Assembly: GCF_947331435.1 (NCBI RefSeq)
Contig: NZ_CAMZOF010000005.1
Coordinates: 434,001-498,000 of the forward strand
Length of the DNA stretch: 64,000 nt
Source: Pelagibius sp. Alg239-R121
GTDB lineage: Bacteria; Pseudomonadota; Alphaproteobacteria; Kiloniellales; Kiloniellaceae
Direction of reading: 5' to 3'
The notes under the pieces were generated by a model. That model did no database searches. It was not told the origin of the DNA and saw only the letters and a program-made list of their open reading frames with translations. The translations under genes and the position numbers were made by a program. Below, in pieces: positions 17,501 through 24,937 of the stretch. How positions within the stretch are numbered: position 1 is the first letter of the stretch; each line of letters opens with the position of its first letter.

Positions 17501-18881
17501 CTAAGACATCGCTCTGACTGGACTCCGCCGGTCGCCCATCGGTCGCGTCGGGATCGAGTGCCGGGACCGGAAGCGATGCCTTCCAGACTTCCAAGAATTG
17601 TGTCAGCTGGTGCTCGAAGTTGTCGGCAAAATCAAGGGCGAGATAACGGGCTGCTGGACGGCTTGTGATCGGCAGAAGACCATAAGGCTGTTCGCCGACG
17701 CGCAGGACCGGGAGGGGACCGGCGCCGCGGACCCAGTCTACGTACCAGTCGCGGAAGTTGCCGGTGAATTCGCTGGTCGCGGCCGCGCCGTCGAGTTTAC
17801 CGAAGGGACCGGAGAGATACCGCCCGAAGATCGCATAGCCGAGCGCGACATTCATCGCCCAGGCGGCGGCGCCTTCGCCCCACTCGGCATGGGCCGTGCG
17901 GTCCAGAGCACCGGTCCGCACGCGCCCGAGCGCCAGCGAAGCGGAATCCGCGCAGGGCAGCCGGTACATCAAAGCAGGGTTCAAAGAAATCAACCCCGCC
18001 CGCCCGATGGGCGGCAGTTCGCGTTCCGAGGTCTCGCGCTCAAACAGCTCCTCAAGGTCCGGATCCGACAGTGAGACTTGAGAGCGCCCGGCGTCGCTAT
18101 TGTTGGTCGGCGTGCCCTGGGGCACAAGGTCGAGACCGCGCGTGTACCACTGCGCTGTGAGCAAATCGTCGAGCGCATTACCCTCAGCAATTGGATCTCG
18201 CTCCGCACGCACGCCGAGTACGACCAAGGCGCCGACGGGGTCTGGTACGTTGGCGAGCGGAATGCGCAGGCCCATGCCGATCAATTCGGCAAGATCGAAG
18301 TCGATCGTCCACAAAAGCTCCTGGCTATAAAGGAACGATTCCGGCGCTGACAAGGGATCACCGGTCTTGGGGTGCTTGCTGTCCTTCATGTTGCCCGACA
18401 GCGTCGGTGCCATAGGGAGGTCGGGCCGAACCGCCTTGCTGAACTGCGTGCGCACGAGCGTCATATCGGTGTCGTAAAGCCGCAACATCCATTCATCCGG
18501 CAGCATTCGCGCGAAGACCGGCTCGGTTTCGTTGTCGACCGTCAGCTTGGGGAAGACCGGTTTCTGGTCCCTGGTGCCGAGGTTCCTCGGGCGTGTCGCC
18601 GTCGAGACCCAGAGCGCCCGGTGCGGGTCGGTCTGAGCACCAAGCCAGCGCCGCGCCTCGCTGATGACTGCGGCATCTGTCTGGTTCCAGAGTGAGGTCC
18701 AGTACTGCTTGCCGATCGTCACCTCATGCTCGTTCAAGCCGCGCCGATGCCCGTCGGCGTGGATTACGTCCGGAAAGATCCGCACCAGGAGGTGAGTCGC
18801 GTTGTAGCGGGCCTCGAGCCGGACAGGAAACAGGGTGAGTGGCAGCGCCGGGTCAAGATTCGAGATGGCTTCTTCGGTCAT
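14538..18881 (-). CDS. Very large conserved protein of unknown function
   Basis: 1447 aa from the ATG at 18881; an in-frame extension to 19064 would lie inside the previous gene and is rejected. Residues 1-60 contain PLTLFPVRLEARYNATHLLV followed by RIFPDVIHADGH, a block that reads like a domain start. Further signatures are DLVPQGTPTNN, GFIHAPSLTHAATAAVLRSG and ILDGVRNGQDLAELLGARFE. These patterned blocks recur, to my memory, in uncharacterised giant proteins of other bacteria, which argues for a real family. There are no membrane helices, signal peptide or enzyme motif; a long helical middle section rich in Ala, Glu and Arg spans about residues 850-1150. The gene lies 5 bp after the 883-aa gene and 2 bp before the 577-aa gene, so the products are made together. 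Confidence 0.87.
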   Translation of the reverse strand: MTEEAISNLDPALPLTLFPVRLEARYNATHLLVRIFPDVIHADGHRRGLNEHEVTIGKQYWTSLWNQTDAAVISEARRWLGAQTDPHRALWVSTATRPRNLGTRDQKPVFPKLTVDNETEPVFARMLPDEWMLRLYDTDMTLVRTQFSKAVRPDLPMAPTLSGNMKDSKHPKTGDPLSAPESFLYSQELLWTIDFDLAELIGMGLRIPLANVPDPVGALVVLGVRAERDPIAEGNALDDLLTAQWYTRGLDLVPQGTPTNNSDAGRSQVSLSDPDLEELFERETSERELPPIGRAGLISLNPALMYRLPCADSASLALGRVRTGALDRTAHAEWGEGAAAWAMNVALGYAIFGRYLSGPFGKLDGAAATSEFTGNFRDWYVDWVRGAGPLPVLRVGEQPYGLLPITSRPAARYLALDFADNFEHQLTQFLEVWKASLPVPALDPDATDGRPAESSQSDVLVVGEVLGAVPHPIAFKLRGATNQLPDDMARFDELIVELEQLIETDKFNADNNLRNPQTSLIYEDWWNNKKRYVTGLPGEDPPVPVPGIGTQIANIGFYRDQTLIFQPRAEYPSVGLTIVQLIEDDILPLLEQHRDTPANFPEAIDDWLGRPGLGSNQNVRLTRTIYEESTEDIAELVVSNAGDAAEVRTFIADVIANLDDAVQNNKAPDERDTLVGPASPLLWQLIDITCRTVPIDEIGPVRAGLLVLKLMIDHPTVADPIGELERLTRETLGLAMYRLDAWVTSRAAERLAKKRQLKAGAQIGGYGWLLDLKRSDNPTSQGFIHAPSLTHAATAAVLRSGWSAYGTESGETPLSVDLSSGRVRGGQWILDGVRNGQDLAELLGARFECYLHDRERDVWIETVRRKALEVMGSARPANAVVDGLLVARAASDMDQTDRETNLWQALEQELAAAKDADEEQDVREALEAIAADLDSVADLILTQSVHAILQGNADAAAATIAVAGGGDGAVPPVTVTETQRDGRLISHRVVAMWPAQSNDKATSASGEPIPSPLRLAEPRLFDWLELQLPKPQQVIADVTVRDSDGEIVRADTMTLEALELTICEAALLAGTRAEQDRSRLGRMLAAAAVGTAGEDESVEVDFTAPASLEDGVFSVNEFGLIAAALIDALGRSRALQSDDLVLPGADPGPPLVDRGELETRVSGVEEMLVDMMNDLSQSGANLRTAALQRAGVIKVAGAVTVLESGVDDESVGPVIGALKKRLKRGDLPADPVDALIERLRRLTGAVVPILPVFVLPADPDRATSARSSMRARQVTADGHRWLRQVSRVRRDLGPMINWLLLSETTLGGPASRFGLAQVPETGGPWAAVDEPNGQGNRLSLFSLTGPETLALDGEPVAGLLIDSWTEAIPRRDQQTGIAVHFDAPTARPPQTVLISVVEDDPGFDADEIVDQLLHTIEQAKSRALAPGRIGDLGHYLPAVFLPPNVGA

Positions 18882-18886
18882 GCGGG

Positions 18887-21538
18887 CTATCCAAGCAGCC
18901 GGGTTATAGGCATGGTGTAGCGGTATGGCGCCTGATAGGTGGCGCGGGCCATATGCGCGGCATTGAGGCCCCAGGTCGTATCTTCCAGTGTCAATTCGGA
19001 TGCGAAGCTGCCGGTGATCACCAGATGCGACCCCGGCCCACCCTGGCCGGACAGATGTTCCCAACTCAAGTCGTTCCAGGTTTCAAGAGGTTTGGGATCC
19101 TCCGTCGTATCGAGGCCGAACCGTGGCTCGGTGATCTGCTCCTCGAACACGACCTCCCAATCCGATCCGGGTGCTGTCACCTCATCTATGCTCTCCACCT
19201 CGAAGGCGAGGAAGCGGATATCGGGTGGAATCGATCCACCGAAGGACGGCATGATTTGCAGGTCCAAACGCTTGTTCCAAAGCAAAATCCTTACTGTCGG
19301 GTAGTGGCGGATCAGATCGCCGCGAACCAACACAACGAGTGCCTGCCCACCGGACCCCGAGGTGCCGAGATTCTCCAAGTTACCTTTTTTGGGCCAGGTC
19401 TCCATCGGTAAAATGTCGGTATCGGCCCGGTTTGGGCGGTCCCAGAAGCGACAGAAAGTGGTCGATCCCAGCGCGGCCGGATACTCGCGCCAGAGCAATT
19501 CCTCGGTCATCTCCGTGTTGGCGCCGGCCAAGAAGGCGGCAATGTAAGCAGTATTCGTCTCGACCACTCGCACGGCATTATCTGGAAACACACCGGCACC
19601 CGGCATAAGGAGGTCGGCGGAAAAGTCGATCAGCGACCAGGCGAGGGCCTCGTCGATTTTCGGCCCGACCCGGATCTGGCTGGGCATCTCGTCGACGGCA
19701 ACGCCAAGCGCAGAAAAAACACTCGTCAAGGCGGGGATCCGCGCCTCCATACGGCTGCGTGCGGAGGGGAGCGGTTTTACACCGGCGGCGGCAACTGCGG
19801 CCACGTCTTCGAGTTCGAGCTGGTCGGAAGTGCCGAGCGCCAAGGATGCTCTGATCGCCGCGGCTGGCCGGGCCGGGCGCAAACCGTCGCCTGGTGGTGG
19901 CGGATCATCCGGCAGATCACCTCCTGTGTCGGGTGGCGGCATCACACCGTTCATGCCCGCAGGTCTGACCGATTGGCCGAAAACCAGTTTTTGGCGAATG
20001 CTGGACCTTCCAAACAGGTCTCCGACGGCCGATCGGACCGATGACCAGCTCGGCACCCGCCCAACGGCCGCCTTGGTCACAACGCTGCCCGGCCGGGTCA
20101 ACCGCTGGAAGGCGGGACTGAGGAGCGCGTTAGGGATGCTGCTGCGAGTTAGCAGTCGGCGCGGCGCTTGTCCGTCCTCGTCGCGGATAAAGGAGAGCTG
20201 TGGCCGCAGGAGCGCGACTTGTTGATGCGCGTCGAGCCGGTCGATGCGTGCCTTTGCGGTTCGGCCGATCTCGATTTGCAGCCGCGCAAACGAGAGTTGG
20301 CGGTTGGTCTCGCGAAGCTGGCCTGCCTGCTGCCACGCCTGTGCCATGAAGCGTTCCTGATTTCGTCGCACCACCTTGGCGCCGAGCCCGGCTGCGGCGC
20401 GATGGTTGGGATCGAGGTTTACGTCGCGCTGCCAGTAGCTGATCTCACGCCTCGGTTCACTCTCCGGCACCTGATGTACGCCGGTCGCGTAGGCGCCGAA
20501 AAAGGGCGGCGTGACGACCGGGTCCGGTGATTCGGGCTCGATTTCCAGCCGAACATCGCCACGATTGAGCAGCGCAGTAACCGCGTCCTCGAATTGATTG
20601 TCGGCCGGCGGCTCGAGTTTTTTGGGGGTGAGGCCTACGTCCCAAAGCGCTCCCGTATAGTCGACGAGTGTGTTCTTGATCTTGTTCGGCCAGGGCCCGA
20701 AGGGTCCTAGGTCACGCACATTCATTGGCGTCATGCCGAATTGCAGTTCGGGATCGGCGACCGGTCCAAGGCGATCGCAAAGTGCCTCGAAGGAACTCGC
20801 CTGGCCTGTGTTGAAGGTCCAGGTGTCGTAAACCAATAGATTAGCGATCCCACTCGCCGGCCAGGCCGGTTCCAGGATATCCTCATTGCGTGCGAAGGCC
20901 GCAATAAGCGCAGCACGATAGGCCGTGTCCGGCTGCAGGCGGCGTGGACATACGACCCGGGCAATCACGGCGCCGGGCTGGTTCGATAGGGCCGGGACGA
21001 CGTCTTCGGGCGGCACTGCGGATTGGACATGCGCCCAGGCGTGGGTCTCGGTCCGATTCGGTAGCTGATCCACCGGCACAATCAACCGTGCAGGTTTGCC
21101 GTTGGCCGCGACGACCAGTTCGGCTGTTTCCTCTTCAACACAAACCAGCATTACCCAGGGCCGCAGCCTGCCGGTGGACTTCCCCGGTTTGTTTGGATTT
21201 CCGGTCTCATCCGGGCCAATCGGGGTGACCACCCATGGCAGGTCCGGTGCGGCGATCTCGATCAACGGGAAGTAGCCATACTCCGCTTCGCCGGCAGAGG
21301 GTGCCGGGTAGCGCCGGATAATCTGGGCAGCGTCGATGCCCGTGACATGATCCGCCGGACGTAGTGAGACAGGAGCGAAAGCCCGCTGGCCGTTGATTTC
21401 AACCCAGGCTTCCACTGGCGCGGCGCGCGGCAATTCCGTGCCATCGGCCGGGTCCCGCCCGGTCAGCGTCAACCCGAGCCCGCGCCGCATCCATGGCAGA
21501 AAGTACAGGGTTTCTGGCTGAGGTTGCGGTTTCTTCAT
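18887..21538 (-). CDS. Large conserved protein of unknown function
   Basis: 883 aa. The N-terminus begins TLYFLPWMRRGLGLTLTG after a short polar leader. A regularly patterned region follows with SLRPADHVTGIDAAQIIRRY, YGYFPLIEIAAPDLPWVVTP and LRPWVMLVCVE, suggesting a repeated beta fold with conserved proline/tryptophan positions. A low-complexity proline-rich linker (PPPDTGGDLPDDPPPPGDG, about residues 535-555) separates two halves, so it may be a two-lobed protein. No export signal and no catalytic motif are visible. Its ATG shares one base with the stop of the 1132-aa gene (TGATG), implying translational coupling. I do not recognise a named family. Confidence 0.87.
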   Translation of the reverse strand: MKKPQPQPETLYFLPWMRRGLGLTLTGRDPADGTELPRAAPVEAWVEINGQRAFAPVSLRPADHVTGIDAAQIIRRYPAPSAGEAEYGYFPLIEIAAPDLPWVVTPIGPDETGNPNKPGKSTGRLRPWVMLVCVEEETAELVVAANGKPARLIVPVDQLPNRTETHAWAHVQSAVPPEDVVPALSNQPGAVIARVVCPRRLQPDTAYRAALIAAFARNEDILEPAWPASGIANLLVYDTWTFNTGQASSFEALCDRLGPVADPELQFGMTPMNVRDLGPFGPWPNKIKNTLVDYTGALWDVGLTPKKLEPPADNQFEDAVTALLNRGDVRLEIEPESPDPVVTPPFFGAYATGVHQVPESEPRREISYWQRDVNLDPNHRAAAGLGAKVVRRNQERFMAQAWQQAGQLRETNRQLSFARLQIEIGRTAKARIDRLDAHQQVALLRPQLSFIRDEDGQAPRRLLTRSSIPNALLSPAFQRLTRPGSVVTKAAVGRVPSWSSVRSAVGDLFGRSSIRQKLVFGQSVRPAGMNGVMPPPDTGGDLPDDPPPPGDGLRPARPAAAIRASLALGTSDQLELEDVAAVAAAGVKPLPSARSRMEARIPALTSVFSALGVAVDEMPSQIRVGPKIDEALAWSLIDFSADLLMPGAGVFPDNAVRVVETNTAYIAAFLAGANTEMTEELLWREYPAALGSTTFCRFWDRPNRADTDILPMETWPKKGNLENLGTSGSGGQALVVLVRGDLIRHYPTVRILLWNKRLDLQIMPSFGGSIPPDIRFLAFEVESIDEVTAPGSDWEVVFEEQITEPRFGLDTTEDPKPLETWNDLSWEHLSGQGGPGSHLVITGSFASELTLEDTTWGLNAAHMARATYQAPYRYTMPITRLLG

Positions 21539-24500
21539 CAGACTGCTTTCCGAGCCGCTTGAGTCGCAGTCGATGGCACGACCACGAACTGTGACGCCCC
21601 GGCCGGATCCGAATCAATCTGTGTCCGGCGCGCGGCCAAGGCCGTGTATTGGTTAACCCCTCCGGTTGCAGCGCCGGCTTGCCGGAGCACCTGCGCGGCT
21701 TCACCGCCAGTGCTGGTTCGCGCGACCGTATAGGAGGTCGGTTGAATGACAAACATCGGTTCGGCAGGTGGTGCACGGTGGCGGAGCGCCATGCCTGCTG
21801 CACCTGTCCCGATCGCGTTCTCGAGTGAGCCTTCCTCGTAGTCGGTCACGACGGAGCTCGTGAGATGCGCGTGGAGGGAGATGACTGTGTCGGGATTGCC
21901 GAAGCTCACTCCGGCTTGCATTTCTTCGAAGGAGTCGCGCGATAACCGTTGCGAGGTGCCGAGCTCTTCGAACTGTGCTGGAGCGAACCAGTCGTTGGCG
22001 GGTTGCGGCTCTTCAATCGTCGCGTCACCGAAACCGGCGCCGGTTATAGTCAGGTAAGATTGCCCTGGCTCGGGAACCGCTTGACCGACGATCTCCAGTT
22101 CGCGCTCCAGCGGTGCCACGTTCTGGCGGACCGTGAGCTGATGATCAGGCCGGACCCAGATCGTATCGTCGCCGGCGTCCGCAGAGCCCGTGTAGAGCAG
22201 GCCTGCACCCAAGCCATCAGCTGAGGCAGTCTCTTCCCAAGCTGCAGGTGATTCCAACACCCTAAAGGCCTCGTCCAGCGGATAGCAAACCGGCCGTGGC
22301 TCGGACCCGGCGCCTGCGCCGACGTCGAAGGAAAAACCGACCTTGATACCGAAGAATTTGAAGGAAGCATTGCCGTTGGCTGCCCAAGGTTTTGGGCCTT
22401 CCAACAGGAAACTAAGGCTAACGCCCATGAGTTCGCGGTTGTTGGCGTAGATGCCTACGCCAGCCGCCATACTTGCCTCGATTCGGAAGGGAGAGAATTC
22501 CAGCAACACGTCAAAGGCAAACCATCCGTGGGCGGAATAGGTCGTCAACCCGACGTTGACCCAGGCTTCAAGGTTGACCGCCGCGCCGAACTGCACGGAA
22601 TTCGAGGTGATGGCGAAATAGGTTTCAATACTGACCGCGACATTCGAGGCAATCTCTATGGACGCCCTCATGTGCCGCAGGTCGTGCATCGAAGATGGCA
22701 CAACGCAAGGTGGTTCGAAACCGGGATGAAAACCGCCGACCGACAACAGGAAATAGGGCTGTGACGTGGTGCTGAGGAACATCGCCATGTCGCCACTTAG
22801 GTCGATCGTGGCAAGTAACCGCGAATCGTAGAGCGATGCGGTCAGCGACATGGTTCCACCGACTATGTCGATCACGCCAAGGGAATCCATGCGGATCGTT
22901 ATTAGCGGCTGGTTCGGTGTGGGCAACAGCGCCTCGACCGAACCCAAGACCGCGATCAGGCCTTCCGGTATGCTGATAATTATGCCCAGTTGGCCGGTGA
23001 TGAGCGTTGGACTGCCCCAGCCGATCTTGATGATCGGCCCGACGACCGTATTGTCGGCAGTGAATGGGAAGTACTCGTCGATCTGCGCGGCCAGCTCCAG
23101 TGCGCCGCCGACCGGATCGTTCGGGAACAGCAAGTCATCGGCCGCACCGGAGCGCAACCCGACTGCCAGCGCTTCCTCGTCGAGCGAGCGGTTGAGCGCT
23201 ATAAGTCCGCCGACGCCTTCGAGCGTGAAGCCGAAACCCAATGGGATGCCGGGGAAAGTCGCGGTCAGACTGGCGAAGAAAGCCCAGCCGTTAGGATCGT
23301 TCGGCAATCGCGTATCGACTATGACGATGGCGTCGACACCCACTGTCAGAATGTCGAGTGACAACCCACCTAGGTAGCGGCCGGTCTCTTCGAAGTACTC
23401 AACAAAGCCGCTGCCATTGACGATTCCGGCATTGATCAGAAGGTCGACACGTCTTGGGGGGACAATGCGCAGGGCGAGATCGACTGGACCAAGGTTTCCG
23501 CCGCTATCCGGTTGCAGCTCCGCGTCCAATCCCAGGCCTTCGATCGACCCCTGCAGTGGTCCAAGGCCAAAGTCCAGTGCGGCGCTGAAGCGTAGGACGA
23601 CACCGCCTTCGTCGGTCTTGTCCAGTCCAAGGGTCAGTTCGTGGATTGTGACCAGACCAATACGAATCAATGCGGGAAAAGCAATTGAGGTGTTGGTGGC
23701 TCCATTCAGACGAAACCCCTTTTTGGTCGAGAAAGACATCGAGATATCAAATGTCTGTTCGAGCGCATCCCCAAAAAGGAACGACAAGAAACTGCCAAAG
23801 GCGCCATCGCCCAACGCCACGCGGAAGTCATCAAATGTAATGGACACCACGAGCTCGGGCTCCGCCCCGCCACTGCCCGGAAGAATATCCAACGACAGGC
23901 CGGTCGAGCCGAGTTCGAAGTAGCTGCCGTCACGTGATCCGAGAAGCAGCTGCGGCGCCGGAGGATCTTGAACCAACGACAGGCCCACGCCGTCTTCCGA
24001 GATCGGGTCTTCAAACGAGTTTCCGGAAGGCCACAAGATAATTGCCCCGGTCGTTTCGCCCGGCAGGCCGCGCGTCGTCAGCCTCCAACCTGAAGAGAGT
24101 TGTGCTTCCGCCGGGACGTGCCAACCCGTGAGCCCAACGTAAACACCCGTCGGAAGCGACAGCGCGCGATCGCCCACCGGTACGACGGACAGTTGGATCG
24201 AACCGCGACCGGCCAAGTCCAGCGACGTCAACGGGCCGATTTCGGTTACGATCGCGCGAGCCTCGTGAGAGAGCGGTGGCACGCCTCCATAGTGCGCATC
24301 CACAAGGTGTTGTGGCACACGCTGCCAATGGACTCGACCGAACCGTCCCGCGATGACTCTGACGATTTCCTGCAGCCGCTCAGCTTGGAAGTCTTGTCCC
24401 CATCCGAGATTATCGCTAATCCGTCCAAGAGGATCGGTCACTAGATCACCGAGCAGCGAGAGGTCGGCCGTAAATCTGGGGTTCCAGCTGCGCGGCCCCG

Positions 24501-24936
24501 GTTGCTCGCGGGTTACAACCCCGCCAGCTTCCAGGAACGCAAGCACGCCCGGCGCGGCGTCCTTCATCCACGAAGCGAAGAGTTGAATGGGCAGATCATC
24601 GGCCATGCGAGACCATGTCGCCGTTTCGTTGAGGGGAGCTGGAAGTTCGGACAGCGCAGCGGGGTTCAGATTCTTCAGATCGTCGATCGACTCGAAAACG
24701 CGCCCAGCCGCGGAGGTTAGCGCGGGTGGGTCGAAAGGATCGAGTGCCGCCGCGAAATCAGACAACGCTGGACCCAGGCCGAGTAACGCATCGAGCTGTT
24801 GCCGCAAGGCGCCATCGACCTCTACCTCTACGCCCAGCGAATGCAGCAGCGCCCGAAGCGCGTCGCTTCTGCTGAGGGCGTCATCCAAGGGCAGCAAGAT
24901 GCCGGAGAGCGTGTTGGTGATCGGATCGCCGCTCAT
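21538..24936 (-). CDS. Large beta-rich protein, resembles DUF6603
   Basis: 1132 aa. After about 120 helical residues the protein is dominated by alternating hydrophobic/glycine beta strands, for example GFGFTLEGVGGLIALNRS, GIIISIPEGLIAVLGSVEAL, TFDISMSFSTKKGFRLNGAT and VVLRFSAALDFGLGPLQGSI. The GFGFTLEGVGGLIALNRS block and the overall length match what I remember of DUF6603, an uncharacterised family in large bacterial and fungal proteins; the match is from memory. The pattern suggests an extended beta-solenoid or lipid-transfer-like groove rather than an enzyme. No signal peptide. It lies 1 bp after the 987-aa gene and overlaps the 883-aa gene by 1 bp. C-terminal about 200 residues are less regular, ending STATQAARKAV. 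Confidence 0.85.
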   Translation of the reverse strand: MSGDPITNTLSGILLPLDDALSRSDALRALLHSLGVEVEVDGALRQQLDALLGLGPALSDFAAALDPFDPPALTSAAGRVFESIDDLKNLNPAALSELPAPLNETATWSRMADDLPIQLFASWMKDAAPGVLAFLEAGGVVTREQPGPRSWNPRFTADLSLLGDLVTDPLGRISDNLGWGQDFQAERLQEIVRVIAGRFGRVHWQRVPQHLVDAHYGGVPPLSHEARAIVTEIGPLTSLDLAGRGSIQLSVVPVGDRALSLPTGVYVGLTGWHVPAEAQLSSGWRLTTRGLPGETTGAIILWPSGNSFEDPISEDGVGLSLVQDPPAPQLLLGSRDGSYFELGSTGLSLDILPGSGGAEPELVVSITFDDFRVALGDGAFGSFLSFLFGDALEQTFDISMSFSTKKGFRLNGATNTSIAFPALIRIGLVTIHELTLGLDKTDEGGVVLRFSAALDFGLGPLQGSIEGLGLDAELQPDSGGNLGPVDLALRIVPPRRVDLLINAGIVNGSGFVEYFEETGRYLGGLSLDILTVGVDAIVIVDTRLPNDPNGWAFFASLTATFPGIPLGFGFTLEGVGGLIALNRSLDEEALAVGLRSGAADDLLFPNDPVGGALELAAQIDEYFPFTADNTVVGPIIKIGWGSPTLITGQLGIIISIPEGLIAVLGSVEALLPTPNQPLITIRMDSLGVIDIVGGTMSLTASLYDSRLLATIDLSGDMAMFLSTTSQPYFLLSVGGFHPGFEPPCVVPSSMHDLRHMRASIEIASNVAVSIETYFAITSNSVQFGAAVNLEAWVNVGLTTYSAHGWFAFDVLLEFSPFRIEASMAAGVGIYANNRELMGVSLSFLLEGPKPWAANGNASFKFFGIKVGFSFDVGAGAGSEPRPVCYPLDEAFRVLESPAAWEETASADGLGAGLLYTGSADAGDDTIWVRPDHQLTVRQNVAPLERELEIVGQAVPEPGQSYLTITGAGFGDATIEEPQPANDWFAPAQFEELGTSQRLSRDSFEEMQAGVSFGNPDTVISLHAHLTSSVVTDYEEGSLENAIGTGAAGMALRHRAPPAEPMFVIQPTSYTVARTSTGGEAAQVLRQAGAATGGVNQYTALAARRTQIDSDPAGASQFVVVPSTATQAARKAV

Positions 24937-24937
24937 A

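Noticed and set aside
18882-19064. 61-codon extension of the 1447-aa protein
   Set aside because: It lies inside the end of the 883-aa gene and has no patterned sequence; the ATG at 18881 fits the tight operon spacing.
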